Source: Cupriavidus necator A5-1
Lineage (GTDB): Bacteria > Pseudomonadota > Gammaproteobacteria > Burkholderiales > Burkholderiaceae
Direction of reading: 5' to 3'
Length of the DNA stretch: 64,000 bases
Assembly (NCBI RefSeq): GCF_000744095.1
Contig: NZ_JQLI01000008.1
Location: forward strand, 1,984,001-2,048,000
The translations under genes and the position numbers were made by a program. Each line of letters begins with the position of its first letter. Position 1 is the stretch's first letter. This document shows, one piece after another, positions 26,586 through 35,137 of the stretch. The notes under the pieces were generated by a model. That model did not search any database. It was not told where the DNA came from and saw only the letters and a program-made list of their open reading frames with translations.

Positions 26586-26688
26586 GTATCCCATCGCCAC
26601 TCTTATTTCTTAGAGGCAGGTGAGGGCGGAGACGCCAGCCCGGCGTCGCATTAAAAGGCAACAAATGCCAATGACCAGGAGACATAAA

Positions 26689-26790
26689 ATGCCAGCAGCC
26701 ATATCCAAGCTGGGGCGCAGCGCGTCCGCATACCCGTCCGCACTCTCGGATCAGCAAAATCAGACGATTCAAGGAGCGCGCCATGAGTAA
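26689..26790 (+). CDS. 33-codon leader ORF overlapping the MFS gene
   Basis: ATG at 26689 has a strong ribosome site (AGGAG, 7-8 bases upstream). It encodes MPAAISKLGRSASAYPSALS then DQQNQTIQGARHE and a TAA at 26788-26790, 8 bases inside the MFS gene. The MFS ribosome site (AAGGAG) lies within this ORF, so translation of the leader would expose or block it. The product is not a known family. It may be a regulatory uORF or merely a coupled small protein. Confidence 0.45.
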   Translation: MPAAISKLGRSASAYPSALSDQQNQTIQGARHE

Positions 26791-28105
26791 TCCCTCGGCA
26801 GCGGCATTTCGCCCCACTCCCCAGGTCCCCGAAGCCGCCCGGTGGACCCAGCTGCTCGTTGGCGTGGTTTGCATGATCGCCACCGCCAATATTCAATACG
26901 CCTGGACCTTATTCGTCCCGGAGATCCAGGAATCCTATGGCTGGTCGCGCGCCAGCATCCAGATCGCCTTCACGGTGTTCGTGCTGGTCCAGACCTGGCT
27001 CGCGCCGATCGAGGGCTACTTCATCGACAAGTTCGGCCCGCGCCTGATGGTCGCCTTCGGTGCGCTGTTCATCGGCGCCGCGTGGTGCATCAACTCGCAG
27101 GCCACCACCCTGATGGGCTTCTATGTCGGCGCTGCCGTCGGCGGTCTCGGCGTCGGCTCGATCTATGCGACCTGCATCAACAACGCGCTCAAGTGGTTCC
27201 CGGACCGGCGCGGCCTCGCGGTTGGCCTGACCGCAGGCGGTTATGGCGCGGGCTCCGCAGCGACGATCCTGCCGATCGCGGCCATGATCGAGTCGCAGGG
27301 CTTCCAGCACACCTTCCTGTTCTTCGGGCTGCTGCAAGGCTCGCTCGCGTTTATCGCCGCGTGGTTCCTGCGCTCGCCCAAGGCGCATGAGGTGAAGGCG
27401 TCGCAGAAGCTGGTCCAGGCCACGCGTGACTACACGCTCAAGGAAGCGATGTGCACCAAGCTGTTCTGGCTGATGCTGGTGATGTTCATCCTGGTGGTCA
27501 CCGGCGGCATGATGGCCGTTGCCCAGCTCGGCGTCATCGCCAAGGACCTCGGCGTCAAGGAATTCAAGGTCGACCTGCACTTCTTCGTGATGGCCGCCTT
27601 GCCCCTGGCGCTGATGCTCGACCGCATCATGAACGGCATCTCGCGTCCGCTGTTCGGCTGGATCTCGGACAATATCGGTCGCGAGAAGACCATGGTCATC
27701 GCCTTTACGCTGGAAGGGATCGGCATCATTGCGCTCGGCTACTTCGGCAGCAACCCGTATGCGTTCCTGATCCTGTCAGGGGTGGTGTTCCTGGCCTGGG
27801 GCGAAGTCTACTCGCTGTTCTCGGCCCTGGCCGGCGACGCCTTCGGTACCAAGCACATCGGCAAGATCTACGGCGTGCTCTACACCGCCAAGGGTATCGG
27901 TGCACTGTTCGTTCCGATCGGCAACCTGATGATGGAGGCGACCGGTACCTGGTCGACGGTCCTCTACACCGTGGCAGGCATGGACCTGACCGCAGCCTTC
28001 CTGGCGATCATGGTGCTGCGGCCGGTGCTTGCGAATCACGTCGCGACGTCCAGGAGCCTCTTCTCGAAGGAGACGGCGGCGGCTGGCACGCAGGTACCTG
28101 CCTGA
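26783..28105 (+). CDS. oxlT: Oxalate/formate-type MFS antiporter
   Basis: 440 residues, 12 predicted helices, with OFA-family features: MIATANIQYAWTLFVPEIQESYGWSRASIQIAFTVFV in helix 1 and its loop, GYFIDKFGPRLMV after helix 2, and GISRPLFGWISDNIGREKTM in the central loop. It most likely exchanges oxalate for formate or imports a related small dicarboxylate. It has its own ribosome site and a terminator directly after. No oxalate decarboxylation genes are in the window, so the substrate is by family only. Confidence 0.87.
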   Translation: MSNPSAAAFRPTPQVPEAARWTQLLVGVVCMIATANIQYAWTLFVPEIQESYGWSRASIQIAFTVFVLVQTWLAPIEGYFIDKFGPRLMVAFGALFIGAAWCINSQATTLMGFYVGAAVGGLGVGSIYATCINNALKWFPDRRGLAVGLTAGGYGAGSAATILPIAAMIESQGFQHTFLFFGLLQGSLAFIAAWFLRSPKAHEVKASQKLVQATRDYTLKEAMCTKLFWLMLVMFILVVTGGMMAVAQLGVIAKDLGVKEFKVDLHFFVMAALPLALMLDRIMNGISRPLFGWISDNIGREKTMVIAFTLEGIGIIALGYFGSNPYAFLILSGVVFLAWGEVYSLFSALAGDAFGTKHIGKIYGVLYTAKGIGALFVPIGNLMMEATGTWSTVLYTVAGMDLTAAFLAIMVLRPVLANHVATSRSLFSKETAAAGTQVPA

Positions 28106-28132
28106 CCCGCTCAAACTTTCGGAAACAAGCCG

Positions 28133-28160
28133 GCGGGCTCCTTCGGGAGCCCGCTTTCTT
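28133..28160 (+). terminator. Rho-independent terminator of the MFS gene
   Basis: Perfect 9-bp stem GCGGGCTCC/GGAGCCCGC capped by a TTCG tetraloop and followed by TTTCTT. Located 28 bases after the MFS stop. Confidence 0.9.
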
Positions 28161-28271
28161 GCGTGCATGCGGGAGTAGTATCGGGACGTACGGCGTACAG
28201 CCTGACCGGTTGACGACATGCGCCGGATTCCGCGAATCCGGATTCTCCGAAACGACTGGCAGGAGCAGGCT

Positions 28272-28544
28272 ATGGACGACGACCTCAATGCGATGAGCCG
28301 GGAACAGCTCGCCGAGGAAGTGCGCAAACTGCGGGCCGGCATACGCCGGCACCGGGATGCTTCCGGCCATGATCTGTGCTGGCATCACCCGGATCTGTGG
28401 GCGTTGCTGCCGGACACGAGCAGCCAGGTGCCGATCGTTCCCGACTGGCCGCAGTTCATGCGGGGCTGCGTGAAGTATCGGGAGTCGCTGGACGCGCAGT
28501 GCCCGCAGGCACCGCGCGGTAGGCAGGAGTTTGGGGAAGGCTAG
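28272..28544 (+). CDS. Small conserved-looking hypothetical protein
   Basis: 90 residues. The N-terminal third is a charged helix (SREQLAEEVRKLRAGIRRHRD), the rest contains HDLCWHHPDLWALLPD and PDWPQFMRGCVKYRESLD, with two His and two Cys that could bind metal. The chosen ATG has an AGGAGCAGGC ribosome site; upstream in-frame sequence to 28218 looks non-coding. Family and function are unknown. It stands alone between the MFS terminator and a convergent gene. Confidence 0.6.
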   Translation: MDDDLNAMSREQLAEEVRKLRAGIRRHRDASGHDLCWHHPDLWALLPDTSSQVPIVPDWPQFMRGCVKYRESLDAQCPQAPRGRQEFGEG

Positions 28545-28625
28545 CGATGCCGCAGCGGCGCGGCGCGAGCCGGCAAAATCGGCAGGACCCAAGGAATGCG
28601 CCGACGGGGAGGGCGGCGCCGCGCC

Positions 28626-29846
28626 TCATGCCGCGCCCATTTGATCGGCAATTTGCCAGGCGGTATTGACCGAATCGGTCAGGCCAAGATGGCCGTGCCC
28701 GACCGCAAGCCACAGGCCCGGCCGCCCCGGGGCCGGGCCGATCACGGGCACGGAATCCGGCATGCATGGCCGGTGACCCATCCAGTAAGCCGCTGGCGTG
28801 GAAGCCAATTCCGGGAACGTCTCGCGCGCCACCCGTTCCAGGATCGCGGCGCGGTGCATATTGGGCGGGCGCTTCAGGCCGGCAATCTCCACCGTGCCGC
28901 CCACCCGCAGCCCGCCTTCCATCGGCGTGACGAAGATTTTCCGGTCGGCAAGCACCACCGTTCGCGACACCACGTCGCCTGCGCCCGCGAACTGAACGTG
29001 GTATCCACGCTGGCTCTCCAGCCTGAGGCGCACGCCCAGCGGATCCAGCACGCGCCGGCTCCAGGCGCCCGTGGCCACGACCGCCCGGTCCGCATGGAAG
29101 GTTCCGCCGGTGCCATGCAGGACCCAGCCGTCGGAAACCGGAGCGAGCCGGCGGATTTCATCGCGGATGACCTGGCCGCCGCGAGCGGCAAAGGTGCTGG
29201 CGATGGCCTGCACATACCGCAACGGGTTGCGGATGGTTGCCTGGTCGGCCATGGAGACACCCGCCTGGTAGCGCCTGCCGACGCGCGGCTCCAGGGCTTC
29301 GATGCCGGCCCGGTCCAGCCGCTCGCATTGGAAACCGAAACGCTCGCGCATCGCCCAGCCCTGGGCATCGGCCGCCAGCGCGGCGGCGTCGGGATAGAGG
29401 TGAAGATGCCCGCGCCGCAGCAGCAGCCCGGGCACGCCAACTTCCCTCGTCAATGCCTCATGGCGCTCGATCGCGCCGTGATGGAGCGCGGCCAGCCGCT
29501 GCGCTGCATCCTCCACGCCGCGCGGCGACGCGGACATGACAAACCTCGCCAGCCAGGGTAGCGCGGCCGGCAGGTAGGCAAGCGACAGCCGCAACGGGCT
29601 CTCCGGGTCCAGCAACATCTTCGGCAGCGAGGCGAGCACGCCGGGCATGGCAAGCGGCGCGACGGAACTGGTACTGATTGCGCCGGAGTTGCCGTAGCTG
29701 CAGCCCTGCCCAGGCTGATCGCGATCGATCAGCAGCACGGACGCGCCACGTTTCTGCAGTTCGAGCGCGATGCAGCAGCCGACGATGCCGGCGCCAATGA
29801 CGGCGATGGTGGAGGGAGCGAGGGAACGGGGGCTTTCAGCGTGCAT
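28626..29846 (-). CDS. FAD-dependent amino-acid oxidoreductase, DadA-like
   Basis: 406 residues: N-terminal FAD motif IAVIGAGIVGCCIALELQKRG, acidic partner IDRDQPGQGCSYGNSGAIS, and the C-terminal motif APGRPGLWLAVGHGHLGLTDS typical of the DAO/D-amino acid dehydrogenase family. It oxidises an amine or D-amino acid and passes electrons to the membrane. Last gene of the leftward ABC operon, 33 bases below the other oxidoreductase. Confidence 0.87.
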   Translation of the reverse strand: MHAESPRSLAPSTIAVIGAGIVGCCIALELQKRGASVLLIDRDQPGQGCSYGNSGAISTSSVAPLAMPGVLASLPKMLLDPESPLRLSLAYLPAALPWLARFVMSASPRGVEDAAQRLAALHHGAIERHEALTREVGVPGLLLRRGHLHLYPDAAALAADAQGWAMRERFGFQCERLDRAGIEALEPRVGRRYQAGVSMADQATIRNPLRYVQAIASTFAARGGQVIRDEIRRLAPVSDGWVLHGTGGTFHADRAVVATGAWSRRVLDPLGVRLRLESQRGYHVQFAGAGDVVSRTVVLADRKIFVTPMEGGLRVGGTVEIAGLKRPPNMHRAAILERVARETFPELASTPAAYWMGHRPCMPDSVPVIGPAPGRPGLWLAVGHGHLGLTDSVNTAWQIADQMGAA

Positions 29847-29879
29847 GGGGGCGGCAATAGCTCTGGGTGGACAGTGCGA

Positions 29880-31193
29880 TCAGCCAAACTTGTCGAGCAA
29901 ACTGTACCAGGCGACCCCGGCGGCGATATAGAAGCGCTGCAGGCCATGCAGCGGAATCGGCGCCAGCGGCGAAACCGGGTAGGGGAATGGTGCGCCATTC
30001 GCCGTCAGCCTGGCCGCCAGATGCTTGCCGAAGCTCGTGCACAGCGCGATGCCCCGTCCGTTGCACCCCACCGCCATCGTCACGCCGGGGGCCGGCTCGT
30101 GGATATGCGGCATGAAGTCGCGGGTGACGGCGATGCGGCCGGCCCAGCGGTACTCATATTCCAGCGGCCCCAACTGAGGGAACAGCAGCGCCAGCGAACG
30201 CTCCAGATGCGCAAAGTCCTGCGGCTGGCGTGGATCGGCAAAAAAACCGCGGCCTCCCATCAGCAGCCGCCCGGCGTGGTCCTTGCGGAAGTAAAGCAGC
30301 AGGCGTTGCGATGTCGATGCGGTCTCACCGCGCGCAAGGATGGCCCGGGCATTCTCGCCTTCGAGCGGGCGCGTGGCCACGATAAAGCTGTTGGCGCTGA
30401 GCAGCGTCTGCTGCAGGCCGGGCCAGAGCGGACCGGTATAGCCGTTGGTGGCAATCACCACGCGGTCGGCAGTGACGGTCGCGCCCGTCGCAAGGTTCGC
30501 CACCCACTTCGCACCTTGCCGCACCAGCGCCGTGACGCCACTGCCGCCATGGATGGCGGCTCCCGCGTGCTGCGCTGCCCGGACCAGTCCGCGCGCGTAG
30601 GCCAGCGGCTGGATGGCACCCGCGCGGCCATCGAGCCAGCCGCCTGCGAACGCCTGCGTCCCGACACGCCGTGCCACTTCCGCCTGGTCGAGCATCTCGA
30701 CAGGCGCCCCACGACGTTGCCACTGGCGCGCCCGTGCGTGCATGGCCGGCACGGCCTTGGGCGAGTAGGAGAGCTGCAGCCAGCCGCTGCGCACCGGCTG
30801 GCAGTCAATGCCGTGGCGGGCGATCAGGTCGAACACCAGGTCGGCGGAGCATGAGACGGCGTCGATCAGGGGTTCGGCGCGCGCGCCGCCAAGCATCCGC
30901 ACCAGCTCGTCCGGATCGTGCTTCAGCGTGGGATTGACCTGCCCGCCGTTGCGCCCCGATGCGCCCCAGCCGGGCTCATTGGCTTCGACCACGCACACCT
31001 GGGCGCCGGCCTCGGCAAGGTGCAATGCTGTCGACAGTCCGGTGTAGCCGCCGCCGATCACGAGCACATCGACCGTCCGCGAGTCCCGCAACGGTGGCGT
31101 GGCGGGGGCGGGCGGGGCGGTGGCGGCCCACAGCGACGGCGGCAGCGGGGCGGGGCAGCCTGGCTGCCCCGGCGCGAACTGGGTGGGCGTCAT
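29880..31193 (-). CDS. FAD oxidoreductase, gamma-glutamylputrescine-oxidase-like (DAO family)
   Basis: 437 residues. FAD motif VDVLVIGGGYTGLSTALHLAEAG, then EANEPGWGASGRNGGQVNP as in PuuB/OrdL-type oxidases, and a C-terminal MAVGCNGRGIALCTSFG block. These enzymes remove amines oxidatively from polyamines or substituted amino acids. Start overlaps the ABC ATPase stop as ATGA (31190-31193), so the enzyme is made with the transporter that probably brings its substrate. Confidence 0.87.
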   Translation of the reverse strand: MTPTQFAPGQPGCPAPLPPSLWAATAPPAPATPPLRDSRTVDVLVIGGGYTGLSTALHLAEAGAQVCVVEANEPGWGASGRNGGQVNPTLKHDPDELVRMLGGARAEPLIDAVSCSADLVFDLIARHGIDCQPVRSGWLQLSYSPKAVPAMHARARQWQRRGAPVEMLDQAEVARRVGTQAFAGGWLDGRAGAIQPLAYARGLVRAAQHAGAAIHGGSGVTALVRQGAKWVANLATGATVTADRVVIATNGYTGPLWPGLQQTLLSANSFIVATRPLEGENARAILARGETASTSQRLLLYFRKDHAGRLLMGGRGFFADPRQPQDFAHLERSLALLFPQLGPLEYEYRWAGRIAVTRDFMPHIHEPAPGVTMAVGCNGRGIALCTSFGKHLAARLTANGAPFPYPVSPLAPIPLHGLQRFYIAAGVAWYSLLDKFG

Positions 31194-31948
31194 AGCGCGA
31201 GGTCTCCCGTTGCCTCGGCCGGCTTGTGCAGCACGCGGCGCAGGAAGTCCTGGGTGCGCGGCTGGCGGGGCGCGCCCAGTACCTGCGCGGCCGGGCCTTC
31301 TTCGACGATGGTGCCGCTGTGCAGGAAGCAGACGCGGTCGGCTACCTCCCGCGCAAAGCCCATCTCATGCGTGACCACGATCATCGTCATGCCTTCGCGC
31401 GCGAGGTCGCGCATGACCTCGAGCACGTCGCCGACCAGTTCAGGGTCCAGCGCCGAGGTCGGCTCGTCGAACAACATGGCTTCGGGCTTCATCGCCAGCG
31501 CGCGGGCGATCGCCACGCGCTGCTGCTGGCCGCCGGAGAGTTGCGCCGGGTGCGCCTGTGCCTTTGCCGCCAGCCCGACCTTGTCGAGCAGGCTCATCGC
31601 ATCGGCGCGGGCTTTGTCGCGGCTCTCGCCTCTCACGTAGACCGGGCCTTCCATCACGTTCTCCAGCACAGTGCGATGCGGAAACAGGTTGAAGCGCTGG
31701 AACACCATGCCCATGCGGCTGCGCAGCCGATGGATGTCCTTGCTGTCCCGGTCCACGCGCTCCCCGAACGCGCGGATCTCGCCGCCGTCATACGATTCCA
31801 GCCCGTTGATGCAACGCAGGACGGTGGATTTGCCGGAGCCGGACGGGCCAATCAGGCAGACCACCTCGCCTTTGCTGACATGCAGGCCCACGCCGCGCAG
31901 CACGTGGTGATCGCCGAAGTGCTTCTGCAGGTTCTGGATGTCGATCAT
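31190..31948 (-). CDS. Polar amino-acid ABC transporter ATPase
   Basis: 252 residues with Walker A GPSGSGKST (34-42), signature LSGGQQQRVAIARAL, Walker B AMLFDEPTSALD and the His switch VVTHEMGFA, typical of the GlnQ/HisP group. The start at 31948 overlaps the permease stop as ATGA. An apparent N-terminal extension in the same frame is the permease gene read out of frame. Confidence 0.95.
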   Translation of the reverse strand: MIDIQNLQKHFGDHHVLRGVGLHVSKGEVVCLIGPSGSGKSTVLRCINGLESYDGGEIRAFGERVDRDSKDIHRLRSRMGMVFQRFNLFPHRTVLENVMEGPVYVRGESRDKARADAMSLLDKVGLAAKAQAHPAQLSGGQQQRVAIARALAMKPEAMLFDEPTSALDPELVGDVLEVMRDLAREGMTMIVVTHEMGFAREVADRVCFLHSGTIVEEGPAAQVLGAPRQPRTQDFLRRVLHKPAEATGDLAL

Positions 31949-32634
31949 GGTTTCTTCCTTCCGGCACCGAAGCGCTGCTCCAGGCGGCGCAGGCCATAGA
32001 CGAGCGGCAGGCTCATCAGCAGGTAGAGCAGGGCCACCAGCGTGTAGACCGTCATGTTCTGGAACGTCGACGAAGCGATCAACTGGCCCGCGCGCGTCAT
32101 CTCCGCCACGGTGATGGTGGAAACGAGCGACGAGTCCTTGAGCATCATCACCAGCGTATTGCCATAGGGCGGCAGCGCGATGCGGAACGCCTGCGGCAGG
32201 ATCACGCGGCGCATGATGAGCGGTCCGCGCATGCCCATCGCCTGCGCCGCCTCGCGCTGGCCGGGATCGACGGCCTCGATGCCGGCGCGGAAGTTCTCGG
32301 CCTGGTAGGCAGAGTAGGCGATGCCAAGCCCGATCACGCCCGCCTGGAAGGCGGTGAGTTGGATACCCGCATCCGGCAGCACGAAGTAGATATAGAAAAG
32401 CTGGACGATGATCGGCAGGCCGCGGATCACATTGATCGCCGCCGCCGCCCCGTTGGACAGCACCCTGACGGGAGACAGCTTCATCAGCGCCAGCCCCAGC
32501 CCGATAACACTGCTGAGCAGGAACGACAGCACGGTCACCTGTACCGTGATCACCGCGCCCTGAAGCAGGATCGGCAGGAACTCGCGCGCGTGGTTGAGGA
32601 ACGTTGCGCCGTCCATGCCGGTTACAGCCCCCAT
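31945..32634 (-). CDS. Polar amino-acid ABC transporter permease
   Basis: 229 residues with about five helices and the EAA loop DPGQREAAQAMGMRGPLIMRRVILPQAFRIALPPYG. A single permease gene implies a homodimer. The start is uncertain: ATG at 32634 overlaps the receptor stop by 13 bases; ATG at 32616 would follow that stop and has a GGGGGC stretch about 10 bases upstream. Confidence 0.92.
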   Translation of the reverse strand: MGAVTGMDGATFLNHAREFLPILLQGAVITVQVTVLSFLLSSVIGLGLALMKLSPVRVLSNGAAAAINVIRGLPIIVQLFYIYFVLPDAGIQLTAFQAGVIGLGIAYSAYQAENFRAGIEAVDPGQREAAQAMGMRGPLIMRRVILPQAFRIALPPYGNTLVMMLKDSSLVSTITVAEMTRAGQLIASSTFQNMTVYTLVALLYLLMSLPLVYGLRRLEQRFGAGRKKP

Positions 32635-33395
32635 TTCTGCACGATCTTCGCCAGCGTGCCGTCGGCCTTGATCTGCGCGATGGCCTTGTTGAGCTTTGCC
32701 AGCGTTTCGGTGTCACCCTTGCGGACCACCAGGCAGACGTCGCCCACATTGACCGGCTTGTAGCTCGTGGCGAGCTTGACGCCAGGGAACGTGTGCTGGC
32801 GCAACTGGTAGGCGATCAGTGGCTGGTCCCCCAGGCCTGCCTTGATGCGGCCAAGCGCCAGGTCGCGCGTCATGTCCGCAATCGAGTCGTAGCTGCGCAC
32901 TTCCTTGAAGATGCCCTTCTTGTTGAGCATGTCGAGGAACACCGTGCCGACCTGCGCGCCGACGATCTCGCCCTTTAGCTCATCCAGCGTGGTGTAGGCC
33001 TTGTTGTCCTCGCTCTTGACGACCAGCCCCTCGCCGTAGGAATAGACCGGCTCGCTGAAATCCACCACTTGCTGCCGCGCGGGCGTCTTGAGCATCGCCG
33101 CCGAGATGATGTCGATCTTGCTGGAAGTCAGCGAAGGAATCAGTGCCGCGAACACGGTTTGCTGCACATTGACGTTGAAGCCGCCAGCCTTGCCCACGGC
33201 GGTCACCGTGTCGACCATCATGCCCTGGATGCTGTTGGTCTTCACATCGAGGAAGGTAAACGGCACGCCTGTGGCCGTCGCGCCCACGTTGTAGGTTGGT
33301 GCACCTCCCTGGGCCCAGGCGAATGAAGCGGTCGAAAGGGTGCCGGCCACGCACAGAACCAGTGCAGCGCGGCGGGAAATGGTGGCGATAGACAT
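32622..33395 (-). CDS. Polar amino-acid ABC transporter solute-binding protein
   Basis: 257 residues: signal peptide MSIATISRRAALVLCVAGTL ending near FAWAQ, then a PBP3-type domain (VGATATGVPFTFLDVKTNSIQGMMVDTVTAVGKAGG, IDIISAAMLKTPARQQVVDFSEPVY). The AGGAGT ribosome site fixes the start at 33395. First gene of the leftward operon that includes two FAD oxidases, and divergent from IclR. Confidence 0.93.
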   Translation of the reverse strand: MSIATISRRAALVLCVAGTLSTASFAWAQGGAPTYNVGATATGVPFTFLDVKTNSIQGMMVDTVTAVGKAGGFNVNVQQTVFAALIPSLTSSKIDIISAAMLKTPARQQVVDFSEPVYSYGEGLVVKSEDNKAYTTLDELKGEIVGAQVGTVFLDMLNKKGIFKEVRSYDSIADMTRDLALGRIKAGLGDQPLIAYQLRQHTFPGVKLATSYKPVNVGDVCLVVRKGDTETLAKLNKAIAQIKADGTLAKIVQKWGL

Positions 33396-33480
33396 GGGAA
33401 CACTCCTAGCTTGGGGGGTCAGGGGGCGCGCCAAGGTGCGCGTTTCGCGGTTTACGCAACCTGCATGCCAATATTCGATC

Positions 33481-33540
33481 CGCATCGATCAATTCGTAAT
33501 AGATAAAAACCACTAGTTGCTTCATACGAATCGATATGCG
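33481..33540. promoter_or_regulatory. Long imperfect inverted repeat between ABC operon and IclR gene
   Basis: Left arm 33481-33498 (CGCATCGATCAATTCGTA) and right arm 33525-33540 (TACGAATCGATATGCG) are reverse complements apart from small gaps, with perfect ATTCGTA/TACGAAT cores. The 26-base centre is AT-rich. Lying between divergent genes, it is the obvious candidate operator for the IclR protein. Confidence 0.5.
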
Positions 33541-33573
33541 ATTCTTCTGACACCAACCCTGAGATCCACAGTG

Positions 33574-34374
33574 ATGCCAGACTCACATCCCCCGGTCGAA
33601 GAAGCGGCCAGCCTGCTGTTCAACCAGTCGCTGGAAAAAGGGCTGGCCGTGCTGGCCGCCTTCAGCGCCGTCCGGCGCACCATGACCATCGGCGAGGTTG
33701 CCGAGGCGGCTGGCATTAACAAGAGTTCCGCCCAGCGCATGGTCTTCACGCTGGAGCACCTGGGCTACCTGCGCAAACATCCCAAGACCCGGCGCTACCA
33801 GTTGACGCCGCGGGTGATGCGGATCGGATTCAATTACCTCGCCGCCGATCCGCTGATCGACGTGGCCAATCCATTCCTGTCGGAACTGACCAAGCTGACG
33901 ACGGAAACCACCTGCCTGACGGAGCCGGACCAGGCGGACATGGTGTACGTCGCACGCTTTGTCAGCGCCCAGTTCGTGCCGGTGCACATGCCGATCGGCA
34001 GCCGCATCCCCATGTACTGCACCGGCTCCGGCCGCGCCTACCTGAGCGCCTTGCCGGAAGGCGAGGCGCTGACGCTGATCGAGCGCTCGGAACGCGTCGC
34101 GCACACGCCGCATACACGCACGGATGTCGCGGAAATCGTGGCGACGCTGCGTGAAGCGCGCCAGCGGGGCTATGCGGTAAATAGCGAGGAACTGTTTCTC
34201 GGGGACATGACGATTGCCGCGCCGGTGATCGGCGGCAACGGACGGCCGCTGGGTGCCATCCATGTAGTGGCGCCCACCGGCCGCTGGTCGTTGGAAGAGG
34301 CGCAGGCCAGGCTGGCGCCGCCGTTGCTGCAGTGCGCGCGTGCCATCAGCAGTTCCGTGCGTGCGCTGGGCTGA
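33574..34374 (+). CDS. IclR-family transcriptional regulator
   Basis: 266 residues. Winged helix about residues 20-75 (SLEKGLAVLAAFSAVRRTMTIGEVAEAAGINKSSAQRMVFTLEHLGYL), then the IclR effector domain (YVARFVSAQFVPVHMPIGSRIPMYCTGSGRAYLSALPE and AAPVIGGNGRPLGAIHVVAPTGRW). The ATG at 33574 gives a normal N-terminus; the frame opens at a TTG 57 bases earlier. It likely controls the divergent transporter/oxidase operon. Confidence 0.92.
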   Translation: MPDSHPPVEEAASLLFNQSLEKGLAVLAAFSAVRRTMTIGEVAEAAGINKSSAQRMVFTLEHLGYLRKHPKTRRYQLTPRVMRIGFNYLAADPLIDVANPFLSELTKLTTETTCLTEPDQADMVYVARFVSAQFVPVHMPIGSRIPMYCTGSGRAYLSALPEGEALTLIERSERVAHTPHTRTDVAEIVATLREARQRGYAVNSEELFLGDMTIAAPVIGGNGRPLGAIHVVAPTGRWSLEEAQARLAPPLLQCARAISSSVRALG

Positions 34375-34405
34375 GCCTCCTGCAGGTGCGGACAGGACTG
34401 GACGT

Positions 34406-35137
34406 CTACCTGGCCGCGAGCTCGGCAAGGCGTCGCACAGTCTCTTCCGAGCGCAGGGAGGCTTCATAGGCCGATCTGCCGATGCTTTCGTTCCATTCGC
34501 CGCCGGCAATCGCATCGATGTGCCGCTTCATGGAACGAACAGCGGCCGGGTCGCAACGCCGAATATGCTCTGCGTACATGTCGATGGCAGCGGGGAGGTC
34601 CTCGCGGCGAACAAGGTCAGTGAGAAAGCCGATCCGGAGCAATTCCTCGCTTTCGAGCGTCCTGGAAGTCAGGAAGATTTTCTTGGCTGCCGGCGAGCCC
34701 AGGCGCGTAACGAAGCGCCGCAGACCCCCTGGGTAGTAATGCAGCCCGAACTTCGCGGCGGGCATGAACAGCTTGCATCCGTGCACGCCGATGCGGAAAT
34801 CGCAGGCCAACGCGAGGTCCGTGCCACCGCCGTAGGCGCTGCCGTTCATCGCGCATAACGTTGGGAGCTCGAGGGTTTCCAGGGCGTCGATCATGTCTTC
34901 GAGCGACCGGTCCAGGCGGGTGCCGATCTGGCTCAGCGTATAGCCCGAACAGAAGGTCTTCTCGCCTTCGCCCGTCAGCACGAGCAGCCGCAAGCTCGGG
35001 TCGCACCTCACTTGTTCCACGAGCCGCAGCAGGACTCCGATATCGTCGGGGTCAAGCCGATTGTGCTCGGAAGGGCGCCGAAGTGTGATCGTCGCCGTCC
35101 CGCCGGCGATTTCGAGGGTAGGCTTTGCGGATGTCAT
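34406..35137 (-). CDS. Enoyl-CoA hydratase/isomerase family protein
   Basis: 243 residues of the crotonase fold: oxyanion-hole segments LVLTGEGEKTFCSGYTLSQIG and TLCAMNGSAYGGGTDLALACDFRI. The acidic catalytic positions of classical hydratases are not obvious, so it could be an isomerase, hydrolase or decarboxylase of an acyl-CoA. The start overlaps the CoA-transferase stop as ATGA. Confidence 0.88.
   Translation of the reverse strand: MTSAKPTLEIAGGTATITLRRPSEHNRLDPDDIGVLLRLVEQVRCDPSLRLLVLTGEGEKTFCSGYTLSQIGTRLDRSLEDMIDALETLELPTLCAMNGSAYGGGTDLALACDFRIGVHGCKLFMPAAKFGLHYYPGGLRRFVTRLGSPAAKKIFLTSRTLESEELLRIGFLTDLVRREDLPAAIDMYAEHIRRCDPAAVRSMKRHIDAIAGGEWNESIGRSAYEASLRSEETVRRLAELAAR

Noticed and set aside
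31949..32749. N-terminal extension of the ABC ATPase reading
   Set aside because: It is the permease gene in another frame; the ATG at 31948 overlaps the permease stop and gives a normal ATPase N-terminus.
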